Assembly (NCBI RefSeq): GCF_040869045.1
Contig: NC_090319.1
Span: forward strand, 65,382,779 to 65,446,778
DNA length: 64,000 bases
DNA from: Eurosta solidaginis
Lineage: Eukaryota; Arthropoda; Insecta; Diptera; Tephritidae
Direction of reading: 5' to 3'
The notes beneath the pieces were generated by a model, which was not told where the DNA came from, searched no databases, and saw nothing but the letters and a program-made list of their open reading frames with translations. Position numbers and translations under genes: made by a program. Shown piece after piece: positions 1 to 11,173 of the stretch (position 1 is its first letter; every line of letters starts with the position of its first letter).

Positions 1-582
1 ACAAAGAGCTCCGTCTACAACGCCCGGTGCTCCACGTTTTATTCCATTTGCACCTTGTCCACAAATTATTTGCCAAGGGAATTCAGCTAGACAATGGTCC
101 ATTTCTGCTATAATTTCGACAGTAGAGCAGATGTGATGACTATTTTCTGAAGACCATCCCTTAACTTTCATTTGCATGTCCCGTTTTAATGTAGTTTTGC
201 AAGGTCCTATTGTTCGTACTGTATCTCGGTTAAAAGGGGATTTCACTTGAATTATACCTAATTCCATATCGTTGTGCCCGAGGATATGATTTCTCATAAA
301 AGATTTCCCTTGGCGAACTTGCTATTGCCCGGCACCAGCTTTAACTGTGATAATTGTCGGTTCTACGCACATGCAAGTTACAACTGTTAAAAGGTATTCC
401 AAAGTGATCAATGATCCAGCGCATTGATATTTGTCGTTATAATATATTGCCACCACATATGATTCATCCTCTGTAACCACAGGACTGCTAGAACTGCTAC
501 CCCCAACGCGAAATTGCGCATTCGTATGGGTGAAAGGGAAGCTAAGCGCGACCAACAGGACGAAATAATTTCTTAAACTCAT
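1..582 (-). pseudogene. Serine protease homologue, copy A (broken, runs off the left edge)
   Basis: This is a second copy of the gene at 50854-51666, read on the minus strand from an ATG at 580-582. The first 86 residues give a signal peptide of about 22 residues, a Ser-rich linker and the start of an S1 (trypsin-like) fold around CAGSLITLE. The frame then hits a TAG stop near 323, where the other copy has a Glu codon. Past the stop the homology continues to base 1, with a net loss of about 21 bp near 75-85 relative to the other copy. The His of the usual AAHC motif is absent here too (VVTC). It is probably a pseudogene, although a truncated secreted peptide cannot be excluded. The 3' end lies outside the window. 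Confidence 0.75.
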
Positions 583-758
583 TTTAAACTATAACTTTTT
601 GAGATGCTTGTTAAATATTGAGTAAATCAAGATAAGTTTTGTGGGCGCTATTTATACATCAGTGGATTGTGTGAATAACAAATGAGTAGAAACTTCTAGA
701 TTCAGGGAATGGGCGCAAAGCAAATATTTGGCTATTTTGAAAAGAACATTTCCTCGTT
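583..758 (-). promoter_or_regulatory. Upstream region of protease homologue copy A (unit 1, first half)
   Basis: The minus strand carries a TATAAATAG box at 648-656, about 70 bp upstream of the ATG. The same upstream sequence occurs before the intact gene (51667-51990) and twice more without a gene (9586-9850, 18116-18390). This unit is cut near 758 by the non-LTR element and resumes near 9417. Confidence 0.6.
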
Positions 759-1037
759 AATTTATTTATTTATTTATTTAATTATTTAAAGTCAACTAAC
801 AAGAGTGGTCGACTAACAAAATACAAAGGAAAGTAACATAAAAAAAAGGATAGCGTAAAAATATATACAAGTATAGAATTAAAAATGGAATTAGTTAAAA
901 ATTTACAATTTTTTTTTAACATTCAACAAGAACTAAAATTAAACTATCATTACAAATTAAACAAGTAAACTTTAAGATATCAGTTGAGACTGAAAGTATA
1001 GCATTGCGTAAGGCAACAAGTCATTATAGTACGAGCA

Positions 1038-2940
1038 CTAAACACGTATAGGATCATTTTTGCCAAAATTTATACGACACAGGGGTAAATGGAAGGGCAC
1101 GTTGTGTCTGGACACTCTAGCAGGAACCGCAGGGTTCAATCGGCTTAGCAGCTCAGAGGAGTCAACCTCACCTAGAATTAGCTTATGCATGAACATTACC
1201 CCGAGTAATATTCTACGATTTTCCAGAGTTGGCAAATTAGTGAGAAGAAGTCTACTTCTGTAAGGCGGAAGATCAACATTTGAGTCCCATTTAAAGGCCC
1301 GTAGAGCAAAAATTAAAAATTGTTTCTGCACATACTCAATACGCTTTATATGAGTAATATATAATGGACACCAAACACACGAGCAATACTCAAGTATTGG
1401 GCGGACCAGCGAAGTGTAGGGGACTTTGGTCAGATACGGATCCTTTAAACCAAGTGTACCCATTGCTTTATTAGTAACAGCTGAAATATGTGAATTGAAG
1501 CTCAGTTTCGAGTCAAACAGAACCCCTATATCGTTAATCGAAGATACACGCTCCATAAGAGTGCCATAAAGTGCATAAGACGACAGGACAGGCTTCACGC
1601 GATGAAATGTCATGAACTTATATTTGGAACAGTTTAGAACTAATGCATTTATTGTACACCAACGTTGAAATGAGTCCAAATCAACCTGAAGTAGATTTGA
1701 GCAAGTTGAATCCTAAGGCAAGCATGTATAGCAAATTTTTACATCATCGGCATACATTAGAGCTCGTGAATGATTCAAAATCTGTGGCAGATCATTAATA
1801 AAAAGATTAAAAAGCAATGGGCCCAAATGACTGCCCTGAGGTAACATTAATTGATTTTTTTTTTTTTAAATGATTATTTTTATAAAGCACCTTTTGGGTC
1901 CTATTAGAAAGATAGCTTGAGAGCCATGAAGTCAGATTCTTCGGAAAGCCCAGTAAATCAAGCTTCAGAAACAGAAGTTCGTGATTCACTGAATCAAAAG
2001 CTTTTCTAAAATCCGTATAAATCACATCTGTTTGCTTGCTAGCCAAAAAACCATCCCGAACTAAAGAGGTACACTCAAGTAGGTTTGTGGTGGTTGATCT
2101 ACAACTCACAAACCCATGCTGAAAGGGTGATGGAAGTACACGAATGTTGAAGCTCACAGGTAATATTTGTCCAAAGGTTTTAGGAATAGCTGAAAGCTTA
2201 GCAATTCCCCTATAATTCTCAATATTAGATCTACTACCTTTCTTGTGCAGAGGTATGATAAATGACTTTTTCCAAATTGATGGAAATGACGCCGATTGCA
2301 GAGATAAATTGAACAATTTTACGATCGGTTCTGTTAAGTTTACAGCACAGAACTTAAGCACACAGCCAGGAATACCATCGGGCTCTGTAGAAAGAATCGG
2401 TTTCAGAGCTAAAAATCTCTGAAATACAGTGGCACTATCAATGACTGGATTGAGAATACAGTTAGAACTAACTATTTCGAACGGATAACTACCAGTTTGG
2501 GTACAGGTTGACGAATAAGTCGATTTGAAAAAGTCTGCGAATAAGTTGGCAATATCATGGTCAAGGCTAGCATTCTTGCCACCCAAAGACAAAGATGATG
2601 GAAATCCCGAAGATTTGCGCTTTGAATTAACAAACCCGTAAAATTTTTTAGAATTGTTAAAAAACTCAATTTTGCATCTTCTTAAATATGACTTGTAGCA
2701 GTTTTGATTCAGGCGTTGGAAATTAGAACGGGCAACTAAATATTTAGAAAAATCTTCAGAAGAACCAGATCTTTTAAAACGCTTATAGAGCCTCGATTTA
2801 ATATTGTTCAGGTTAGCAAGTTGCCTCGAGAACCAAGGTGGTTTACTACTTTTAGCCTTAACAAAATGAACCGGAACGCAACGATTAATAAAGTCACTTA
2901 GGTAACTAAAAAAATAGACGTGGCGGCCTCAACATCAGTA
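1038..2940 (-). pseudogene. Reverse transcriptase part of ORF2 of the CR1/Kiri-like element
   Basis: Two blocks in different frames cover the RT. The upstream block (about 1807-2940) contains the palm start (TEPDGIPG), a variant of the usual YRPI motif (ENYRGIAKLSAI) and YTDFRKAFDSVNH. The catalytic YADD is encoded near 1750 on the minus strand, in the gap between the two blocks. The downstream block (1038-1679) is the C-terminal domain typical of CR1/jockey-group elements, with LVRPILEYCSCVW and the RLLLTNLPTLENRR stretch. A homopolymer run at about 1852-1866 probably causes one frameshift. The protein would copy the element RNA at a nicked target. It is non-functional as it stands because of the frameshifts and the LOA insertion. 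Confidence 0.7.
2928..2940. repeat. 13-bp target-site duplication, left copy (LOA insertion)
   Basis: CTCAACATCAGTA occurs here and at 8290-8302, exactly bracketing the LOA-like element. Joining the flanks once across this site restores the reading frame of the outer element. Confidence 0.9.
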
Positions 2941-3047
2941 GGTAGGTATGTAGGTTGAATTGGCCGGTCCATGAGGACCTTACATAGACTGATTGAGTCC
3001 GTAGTGTTACCAGATGTTTGTTTTAACGACCAAACTGAAAAACCCTA

Positions 3048-5660
3048 TCAAAAACCGGGACCTATGTTATAAAATAACTCCGTCCTCTTGGCAAATACTA
3101 GAAGCTTCCTAGGACTTAAGCCACTTGCTGCTTCTAGACCTGACAGCTGTATCACTCCTAATAGCTGGAGTCTTAGCCTGGCAAGTGCAGGGCATGAGCA
3201 CAGAACGTGCTCGATCGTTTCCTCCTCCAACCCGCACTTCCTACATCTGCTATCACTGACCAAGCCTAGTTTAAAGGCATGAGACGCCAGAAGGCAGTGT
3301 CCAGTCAATATACCCGTCATGAGTCTACAGTCCTCTCTTTTTAATGATAGGAGCAACTGTGTTAGTCTAAGGTTGTAAGACCTACACATAATCTTCGACA
3401 CTTTACAGCCCCGCGCTTGAACCCACGCCTTTCCCGCTTGGTCGATCATGTGCACCTCTCGCCTTCGCTTAATCTCGCCTAATCTAATTGGGACATCTAC
3501 GGAGCAAGCTTCAATGGATGCGCCCTTTTTAGCTAGTTCGTCCGCTTTTTCATTCCCATCTATTCCCATATGCCCTGGGACCCAATATAGATGTATGCTT
3601 CTCCCTGTCCCGATTCTTTCCAGAGACTGCTTACACTCTAACACGCATTTAGATGCTGTGCTATGCGAGATTATTGCCTTAATTGCTGCTTGACTGTCAA
3701 TATAAAAGTTAACACGGTTGCAGCTTAAGCTATTCTCTTCCAGGATTTCAACTGCTTTGGTTACGGCTAATATTTCCGCTTGGAAAACGCTACAGTAATC
3801 CGGCAGCCTGTAGGATCTGCTTATTTCCGGATCAGCGCAGTATACCGCAGACCCTACTCCTTCCACTACTTTGGAACCATCGGTGTACACATGTATCGCC
3901 TCGTCCGCCATTTGCGCACCCTTGCGCCAACTGTCCACCTCTATTGTGGCCTTAAGATCTCCCTCGAAGCGCAGATAGGGAATCATGTAGTCTGTTCGTC
4001 TTGTGATTGATGATGCTATACTACTATGGCCATATGGTCGGCGCTCAAGCTGCCCCGAAGCACCGAGCCTGGTTGCGGTCGTTAACGCTTTGTTCTTTGC
4101 TACCAGGTCTACAGGTGGGATGTGCAAAATGGCATACAGTGCAGCCGTCGGGGTTCTTTTCAGGGCTCCCGTAATGCTAAGCATCGATAGTCTGCATACC
4201 CCTCTAATTTTTTGAGGTATGTTGTTTTTAGTGTGGTTTTCCACCAAACAAGAACTCCATAGTATAGGCTAGGGCTTACAATCGCTGTAAAAACCCAATG
4301 AGAAAGAGAGGACGATAGGCCCCACGTACACCCCAGAATTCTGTTATACGCATAGAGTGCCGTTGAGGCCTTCTTGACCCTCTCCTCCACGTTGAGCTTC
4401 CATGACAGCTTTCTGTCTAGGATGATTCCTACATATTTTGTGCAAGGTCACCCCTCCTAACTTAGGCCTGGTCCAATTTGGGACCTTGTACCTCTTTGTA
4501 AACAAGACCATATCTGTCTGCTCCGCATTGACTTTCAACCCGACATTAGATGCCCAGGTATGAATATCGCGAAGCGCCCGATCCATCAAAGAACTAATCG
4601 TTGGAAGGCACTTTCCACTTATGACAATTGCAACGTCATCTGCGTAAGCCGTAAGTTTTACGGGTCCCTCATCGAATTGCCTGAGCAGTTGGTTGATGAC
4701 CAGCGTCCACAGCGGAAGTGATAGCACCCCTCCCTGCGGCGTGCCCCTGTCCACTGATTCCGTGGCCTCGTACAATCCCCATTGTGATGTAATCTTTCTG
4801 CAATTTAACATACAGCCGATCCATCTGATTAAGGCAGGATGTACTTTAATGTAATTAAGACCATCAATAATCGCCCATTTTGCAACATTATTGAAAGCCC
4901 CGGCAATGTCCAAGAAGACTCCTAGAGCATACTCCTTATATTCCAGGGATTTCTCTATGCTTATTACCACCCTATGCAATGCGGGATCTACCGACTTGAC
5001 TTTGGTGTACGCATGCTGTGTTGTGGAGAGCAGCTTTTCATCCACGTTGGACTTTATGTACACATCTGTCAGCCTCTCAAAGGTTTTGAGCAGAAATGAT
5101 GTTAAGCTAATGGGTCTATAGTCTTTGGAATACATATGACCGATCTTCCCCGCCTTTGGTAGAAAAGCTACACGAGCAGTTCTCCAAGAGTGCGGTACAT
5201 GATTCAGTCGTATGCACCCATCGAATATTATTTTAAGCCATTCCACGACCGCCCTACTTGAGACTTGTAGCATGGCTGGGAATATACCATCTGGACCCTG
5301 CGATTTAAACTTAGAAAACGTCTTCACTGCCCACTCGATCTTGGTATCGGTCAACAAGCCCGGCACTACTAGCTCCGTGATCGAAGTGTGAGTGATGTCT
5401 GCTGGCTCCTCTAAACCGTCTCCCGATGGGAAATGTGTATCGAGAAGCACCTCAAGGGATTCCTCACTATTGCGTGACCATTCCCCGTTTTCTTTCCTTA
5501 ATAGTCCCTGGACTATGTTTCCCTTTGCTAGGACTTTTTCAACCGTGCTGTTTCGCTGGAGCACTCTATGTCCGTACAGAAACTTTTCCATGAGTTTCTC
5601 TTCGCCCTGGTAATTTCGCGCTTGTAGATCCTCAGTAGATCCCTGTACTCGTCCCGACAC
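3048..5660 (-). pseudogene. LOA ORF2: reverse transcriptase and RNase H
   Basis: The RT spans about 4344-5660, with SQGPDGIFPAML, LPKAGK, YRPISLTSF, the FLDIAGAFNNV block, RGTPQGGVLS and the catalytic YADD (LTAYADDVAI). The thumb continues in another frame at 4160-4390. RNase H follows at about 3300-4247 with the four acidic positions visible: YTDGSK, FQAEILA, YIDSQAA and GNEKADELA. A Cys/His cluster (CRKCGLEEETIEHVLCSC) closes the protein. At least two frameshifts, near 4200-4440, separate the blocks. Apart from these the motifs are intact, so the copy is not very old. Confidence 0.85.
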
Positions 5661-6358
5661 GCTTCGCTTTCCGCGGTCTTTGCGAGCTTAAACATTTCTT
5701 TTACCTGACTTCTTAGAAGACTCAGCTCATTGCTCCACCATGGCGGCTTTGCTTTTCCTCTGAATCGTCTTAGAGGGCAAGCTTTGTTATACGCAGTCAT
5801 AAGCGTCCTTGTTAGGAATTCATTCGAATCCTCCAGTTCCTCTACATTAGCAACCTCTTTGGGTTGTCCCAGTTTTGTTTCTACATGTTTCTGGAATTTA
5901 GTCCAGTTCGTTGACCTAGGGTTTCCAAAGGTTCCTCCCTTCTCTACCCTCTTTAGGGGGATGTTGAAGCTGATATACGCATGGTCGGAGAAGGATGGTC
6001 TATCAAGAACCATCCAATCATACCTTGATATATCACGCTCGGAGCTCAATGTATTTTATTATTGTATGTTATTCTTTTGCTCAACGGCCACTGCTACGAG
6101 ATCCTCAGTGGTGTAATTAGGCAGCATATATGAATGCAGCTGTTTCCTTACCATTACTACAGCTCGCATCCGTCCTTCCGTTTGCGCGTAGTAAACGCCA
6201 AACCCGCGCGCGCTAAGTCCAGAAACCTTTCCTCCCGATGAGAGCCACGGCTCCTGGATCAGCGCCACGTCAAACGAACCCTCCTCAAGGGTTAGGAGGA
6301 GTTCGCTCGACGCCACTTTACTGTGTTGGAGGTTTATGTGTAGGACTCGCAGCACCAT
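5528..6358 (-). pseudogene. LOA ORF2: endonuclease domain with an internal deletion
   Basis: The N-terminal block (6059-6358) starts MVLRVLHINLQHSK and includes ALIQEPW, the catalytic Glu region. The C-terminal block (5528-6049) includes SDHAYISF, the conserved SDH end of the fold. What is missing between them is the central third with the GDxN motif. The relic copy at 48710-48991 keeps that part (GGNANVHHSVWG). The junction near 6050-6060 is a short AT-rich stretch, so this looks like a deletion rather than drift. Confidence 0.7.
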
Positions 6359-7918
6359 TGGGCTGTTTGTCCCCCTCCAGCACCTTCGTCTTGACGTCGT
6401 CGTCCTCCCCTTGCCCTTTTGGTTTAGAGTATTCGAGGCCCCTTTCAGCCTCTCGTGACTGTTGTGCAGGGTGTTTCTCTGTGCGAGTCACAGCACCATT
6501 TAGCGGTTGGTCCTCCTCTAGCACGTTCGTGGTGACGTCGGGGACCTCCACCTGTCTTTTTTCCCTTAGGCTTTTCAGGTCCTTTTCGACTTCGCCCACC
6601 TCTAGCGTGTTAGGGTTTTTATCCTCGGGACTTCTTTTCCTGAGTCGCATGTAAATTTTGCCAGAGCCAAAGGACATTTTACCAAGCTGCGTGTACAAAT
6701 TATCCTCCGCCTGCTTGTTTATTTGGAAGATGTAGAACTGACCATCCTCGGTAGGCCGAGATACAGTAAGTACCTTCCAATCCTGTGTCGGTATGTTCGG
6801 ATTCTGATTCTGCAGAAGTCGCAGTGTATCCTCTGACTTCATCACGCATGGTATCCATACCTTAACTTCTGGTACAGTGGGGATTTGCGCTTTATCCACC
6901 ACCTCAAACCGCGCGTTCGTGCCTTGCCTTTGGAGGTTTGGAACCACTTCCTCCAGCCACCGCAAGCTCGCGATGTTGTCGCACGCTATCATCTTCACAC
7001 CATTATACCATCCCCCCGAATCAGAGGTTGGAAGGGGCTTACTTGGTTGTTCCCGCATCATGTTAAGCATTAATTTAATAAGCTCCCTTTCCACAGATCT
7101 CCACATTTCAGTAGTCATTTGTCCGAAACGACTGCTACGATCAACCAGCGCCACAGTCAGTGACTGCTTTGCCACATCACTCATCTTCTCGGGAAAAGCA
7201 GGAGTCTTAGTGTTATCTCCCTTTGGCACCTCCGAGAAAGCCGGAGGCTTAGCGTTAACTCCTTTTAGCGCCTCCGAGAAAGCCGGAGTCTTAGCGTTAT
7301 CTCCCTTTGGCTTATCTCCTACTTCGTTAATTGGAACTTCCCTCTGATTCGCAGCTTTCGAGGTAGTTGCTACCTCGCTATTGGAGCCCATCTGTCTTAC
7401 AGCTTTGGGCCTACTTGTCTTGTCTATGCGACTGCCCTGCCTCGCGGCTTTAGGACTGGGTCCTTTCTGCCTCTTGAAAGCAGGCTTGTCGCCTTCCGCC
7501 GAACGTTGCCTCTTCATTCTGCCATTCGACGCTTCTTCCTCCTCGTACCGGTTGCAGAACCGAGGGTTTCTCGCAGCAAACCTTTTGAACTGCGTTCGAC
7601 CTACTTCTACCGCTTCATGTGCCCATTCCAAGCGCTCGATCTCCACTTCTGTTGGGTCGACCACTGCTCTCAAGCGTTGTACAATGTGCTGCACGGAACT
7701 GCGAGAGCACTTTTACTTCCTCTGCTCCATACCCTTCTCCACTCTTCTACTCCGTTTTCATTTGTGTGCTTCTCCAACACGTAGTTCATTGAATCAGCAC
7801 TGCTCTCGCTCCCCGAGTCCGACGCATCGCTTAATTCGTATTTGTCGTCCTTGGATTGCAACTCAGTCCTCCTCTTTACATCGTCCTTATTACAGTCAGG
7901 TAATGAGTCGTTCATCTT
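6318..7918 (-). pseudogene. LOA ORF1 (gag-like RNA-binding protein)
   Basis: The likely start is an ATG near 7916 (MNDSLPDCN). An acidic and Ser-rich N-terminus is followed near 7690-7720 by a one-base frameshift into the long 6318-7694 frame. That frame has a basic region (about residues 55-100), three repeats of a KGxNxKxPAFSE unit (about residues 128-170), and then a globular domain resembling the ORF1 domain of LOA/Bilbo elements (DUF4780-type, recognised by style only). The tail is rich in Glu and Lys. The protein would coat element RNA. Its 3' end overlaps the ORF2 start by about 40 bp in another frame. Confidence 0.65.
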
Positions 7919-8289
7919 GGTCGTACGACCACCTGCCCGACAAGGCGGGCTCAGCGGTCCAGTATTATATACGGGGAAAGAACCGTACGCCACAGCAGCG
8001 CCCCTTACTGTGGTAAAGCCATTAATACTTCCCGAGGTGGCCCGGTATCGGGAAGGCTCCGTTCGAATACAGCCAAATTTATCCCCTGGCTGCAAATCGT
8101 CCAATAGGCACGGTCCGCATAACACCCTGGATTAGGGGGTTGGCAGTTCTTGGTCACCGGCATCCCGCCGCCCTCGTATGAGGCGAAACGGCGTAGCTGT
8201 CAGTCCTAAACAGCTCCGCCTCATAGTCGGGCGCTATGGAGTTCGGCTAAGCCCTCACACCAACGACAAGGTGTCTACCCTAGTGAGGG

Positions 8290-8302
8290 CTCAACATCAG
8301 TA
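8290..8302. repeat. 13-bp target-site duplication, right copy (LOA insertion)
   Basis: Second copy of CTCAACATCAGTA. It marks the 5' end of the minus-strand LOA-like element at 8289. Confidence 0.9.
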
Positions 8303-8411
8303 CAAGCATAAAGGTTAGACCAATCGTGGGAAGCTAACAGTTGTCTAAGCAAATCAAAATTAGCCTTTTTAAAACATCTCGAACGAGAACGAGATGACAC
8401 TTCCATGAAAT

Positions 8412-8993
8412 TTATCGTAGGCAGTAAATTGTCCAGTCTTCAGGCAGGGATAAGGCAGGGATTCGACTGAGACCAGTACCTATTGAACTATCACCAAAAA
8501 CTAAATCTAACAACTTATTTTTAGAGTTCACCACATTATTAATCTGAACTAGCGGCAATTCCATAAGCGAACCAATAAAATCATGCTGAGTAACAGGAGT
8601 CAAAAAGTTTGAATCATCGTTGCCAATCCAACTAACGTATGGTAAATTAAAGTCCCCAAGAACCACTAGGCGATCGTTATCACGCAAACGAGTATGTAGG
8701 CTGTGGATAATTGCTTTATGGCAATCATAAACGTACATATATGACCGAGGCGGTATGTAGGAACAAGAAATATATAAGAAAAAATTCGGGAACAAGAGCT
8801 TTACAAGAGCTATGAATTCAATGTCAAGCACGTCCCCAAAGCTCAACAATTCAGTAGAAATACTGGACAATACAGCTATCAGGACACCCCCTGCTCTCGA
8901 CTGACGATCACACCGAAAAACAACGTAGTCATTTGAAAATAACTCTGAATTCAAATTATCAGGTTTTAGCCAAGTCTCTGTGAAAGCAATCAC
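8412..8993 (-). pseudogene. Endonuclease domain of ORF2 of the CR1/Kiri-like element
   Basis: An open frame of 193 codons carries the exonuclease-endonuclease-phosphatase fold of non-LTR elements: AFTETWL (catalytic Glu region), RAGGVLIAV, LGDFNLP and NKLLDLVF near the end. These domains nick target DNA to prime reverse transcription. The frame ends just before the inserted LOA element, and the RT part of the same ORF resumes at 2940. The catalytic GDxN motif is intact, unlike in the LOA element nested inside. Confidence 0.7.
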
Positions 8994-9073
8994 TTCCGCT
9001 GTAAAAGTAAAACTGTTAAGGTAAAACGCATTTAATTTAGAACGTAAACCACGAACATTCTGATAGTGAATAG

Positions 9074-9397
9074 TTACTTTTGAATCGTATTGGCAGGGCT
9101 GGTAATTAAGTTTTTTGAAACTATACGTGCGCGAGGCTCAACCTTCGACTTTTTGGTGTACAAATGTACCACCGAATGTATAGGCCAAAAAGATTTGTCA
9201 AGAACCATATAAAAATATACATCTGGAACAGATATTTTAAATGAAGAAAAATCCCTCACATACTTAAAAACAAATTTATGTACACTAATGTTAATAGAAC
9301 CTGTACTATTAATCTTAGCTAAGATATAATTAACCACATCAAACTCCGTCAGTGATGGATGCAATCTTGATACGAAAATTGCCCGTCGGGGCGGCAC
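9074..9397 (-). pseudogene. C-terminal part of ORF1 of the CR1/Kiri-like element
   Basis: A 107-codon open frame begins with basic residues followed by AIFVSRLHPSLTEFDV, a pattern found in the RRM-like C-terminal domain of ORF1 proteins in CR1- and jockey-group elements. It lies directly 5' of the endonuclease, as ORF1 should. Zinc knuckles and the N-terminal half are absent because the element is 5'-truncated near 9416. Confidence 0.45.
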
Positions 9398-9416
9398 GGC
9401 AGTAACTACACCAATT

Positions 9417-9575
9417 GGTTAGATATTTGCCCAGTTTAATTGAGCTATTGAATTAAGAAAGGCCACGTGACATGTGCACAATATTTGTATTTTTAATGAA
9501 AAAACAAAGAAAAGTACAAAAAGGTGCACTAATTAGTTTTATCTGTTTCCAAACTGCTAATTTGTCTCTTTTTTA
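9417..9575 (-). repeat. Protease upstream region, unit 1, second half
   Basis: This is the continuation of the region broken at 758. It matches 9716-9850, 18246-18380 and 51858-51980 (GCCCAGTTTAATTGAGC, AAGGCCACGTGACATG and so on). Nothing coding is seen in it. Confidence 0.65.
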
Positions 9576-9585
9576 CCCCTAGACG

Positions 9586-9850
9586 GTTTGTGGGCGTTAT
9601 TTATACATTAGTGGATTGTGTGAATAAAAATTAAGTAGAAACTTCTAGATACAGGAAATGGTCACAAAGCAAATATTTGGCTGTTTTCAAAACAAAATTT
9701 CATTGTGACTTATTTATATATTTGCCCAGTTTAATTGAGCTATTGAATTGAGAAAGGTCATGTTATATGTTTGTATTTTTAATGAATAAACACAGAAAAG
9801 TATAAAAGGTATACACATTAGTTTTATCTGTTTCTAAACTGCTAATTTGT
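9586..9850 (-). repeat. Protease upstream region, unit 2 (orphan)
   Basis: A second copy of the protease-homologue upstream region, with a TATAAATA box on the minus strand at 9598-9605 but no coding sequence next to it. The copy starts at a CTAGACGG junction, as unit 3 does. The 5' UTR and ATG found in units 1 and 4 are absent. Confidence 0.6.
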
Positions 9851-10088
9851 CTATTTTATACCCCCGCAAACTCAGAGTTGGGAGCAGTGGACCAAGTTTT
9901 CAGCACCAACATTGCTCGAAGTTAAGTGGGCTGACATAATCAAAGTCCTGTGTTAAGTGTTAATGAGACGTTAATTGGTTGTGGACTTGGACGTCTGTTC
10001 ATCCTTCCCATATTCGTAAAATTTTGAGATTTCTATAGCAATTTCACACAGAGGGTTAATGAAATAATTAGCCATGTTTTCTATACAT
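9851..10088. other. Unassigned sequence between upstream unit 2 and the gypsy LTR
   Basis: No gene, repeat end or convincing motif is seen. A minus-strand frame open from here into the LTR crosses an element boundary and is not a gene. Confidence 0.4.
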
Positions 10089-10563
10089 TGTAACGATTTT
10101 AGTGCAATTCCTCTTATTTGCAAACTTCTAGTAACGTTCGAATGACTAAACTGTTGAATAAATGACTCCAATATTCGATAATGCAAAATGATCTTTATTA
10201 GACTACTTTCAAAATAACACTTCTATTGCTCGACAGATAGCGTGCTTAAATCAAACTGATTTTCGTGCCTCAACTGTTGCCGCTTTTATACTGTCCGGTT
10301 TCTTCGATGGCATATTTCTAGGCGCTTCTATTTCCAGAACTTCCAAGTTAGTTATCAGCTATAATTTTCTCAGCTATAACTACAGATGCACAATTTTATA
10401 GCTTCTCTCATACCCCATGCGCGTGTATATGTGAGTGATACTTGCACAATTATTGCATACTTTTGGCAGTATCTCAGATATATGCATGTGGTTGTGCACC
10501 GCTGCGTGTACGTACATATGTGTAGACATAATGATTGATTCGTTTATGTATATACAAGTGACT
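10089..10563 (-). repeat. 3' LTR of the gypsy element
   Basis: About 475 bp, matching 17463-17944 throughout. On the minus strand a TATAAAAG box lies at 10283-10290 and an AATAAA polyadenylation signal at 10194-10199, about 85 bp downstream, which gives a normal U3-R-U5 layout. It ends in ...TTACA on the minus strand. Confidence 0.85.
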
Positions 10564-10564
10564 T

Positions 10565-11173
10565 TACAAATGAACCACTTTCATTTTGGTTCGTGGTTTG
10601 CCAATGGTTTGTATGCGGTACACTGCATCGTTGATCCGTTTTATAACTTTGTACGGGCCTTCCTAATTACACTGCAATTTCGTGGACAAACTTTTTTTCG
10701 TTGTGGGTTGTATAACGGCACCAAATCTCATTCCTGAAACCCTTCCGAATTAATTGCTTTATCGTATCTGGCTTTCATCTTGTCACCCATAATCTTTGCT
10801 CGTTGCCTTACCAGATCGTGTATCTCTCGCAGCTCTTCTTCCAAGACCCCAGTGGATTTCTTGACATTTCCCTCCGCATTAACATCTATCCCAAACTTCG
10901 AATCAGCTGGCAGTCAAAGATCATTGCCATAAATTAGCTTTGCGGGAGTTTGGCCCGTTGTCTCATGCACTGCCGATCGGTAAGCCATCAAGAATAATAT
11001 ATGTGTGTATCCCACTCCTTATGGTACTTGTCTACTACCTTCCTTAAATGCTCCTCCAATGTTCTATTGAAACGTTCCACCATACCATCGGACTGAGGAT
11101 GCAATGCAGTTGTCCGTGTTTTTCGAATGCCCAATGATTTACACATTTCCTGGAACACAGCTGATTCGAAATT
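10565..11173 (-). pseudogene. Gypsy integrase, C-terminal half
   Basis: After the foreign insert the native frame resumes at FESAVFQEMCK and runs through HPQSDGMVERFNRT, which holds the last catalytic Glu region. It then continues into the C-terminal part (TGQTPAKLIYG and a chromatin-proximal beta-rich tail), ending at KVVHL just before the LTR. A stop or two lies near 10925 and 10735. The frame runs uninterrupted from the foreign integrase fragment across 11173. Confidence 0.7.

Larger units (their letters stand above)
2941..8289 (-). mobile_element. LOA/Bilbo-like non-LTR retrotransposon, 5.35 kb, near full length
   Basis: Both ends are fixed by the 13-bp duplication. Reading the minus strand: 5' UTR (about 7920-8289), ORF1 (gag-like), then ORF2 with endonuclease, reverse transcriptase and a C-terminal RNase H. 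The RNase H and RT style point to the LOA/Bilbo group of the I superfamily. The 3' end is a short ACCTACATACC-type tail; a related copy at 34040-34516 ends in (TAACC)n. The element has frameshifts and has lost the middle of its endonuclease, so it is not autonomous now. Another degenerate copy lies at 46959-50040. Confidence 0.85.
759..9416 (-). mobile_element. CR1/Kiri-like non-LTR retrotransposon, 5'-truncated and split by a LOA element
   Basis: The outer element is made of 759-2940 (3' part) and 8303-9416 (5' part). A (TTTA)n-like tail lies at about 759-790 on its 3' side, which fits a minus-strand insertion. Reading 5' to 3' it holds the C-terminal end of ORF1, an AP-like endonuclease, a reverse transcriptase and a C-terminal domain. 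The two halves read in one frame across the interruption, in the linker between endonuclease and RT. The N-terminal part of ORF1 is missing, the usual 5' truncation. The flanks are two halves of the protease upstream repeat, so the empty site can be seen at about 18225-18260. Clade is judged from RT and C-terminal style only; a jockey-group assignment is possible. Confidence 0.75.

Noticed and set aside
6238..8135. Long plus-strand frames opposite LOA ORF1
   Set aside because: They are antisense shadows of a GC-richer coding region; only the minus strand carries recognisable motifs.
9971..10186. 71-codon minus-strand frame as a gene
   Set aside because: It crosses the gypsy LTR boundary and shows no recognisable features.
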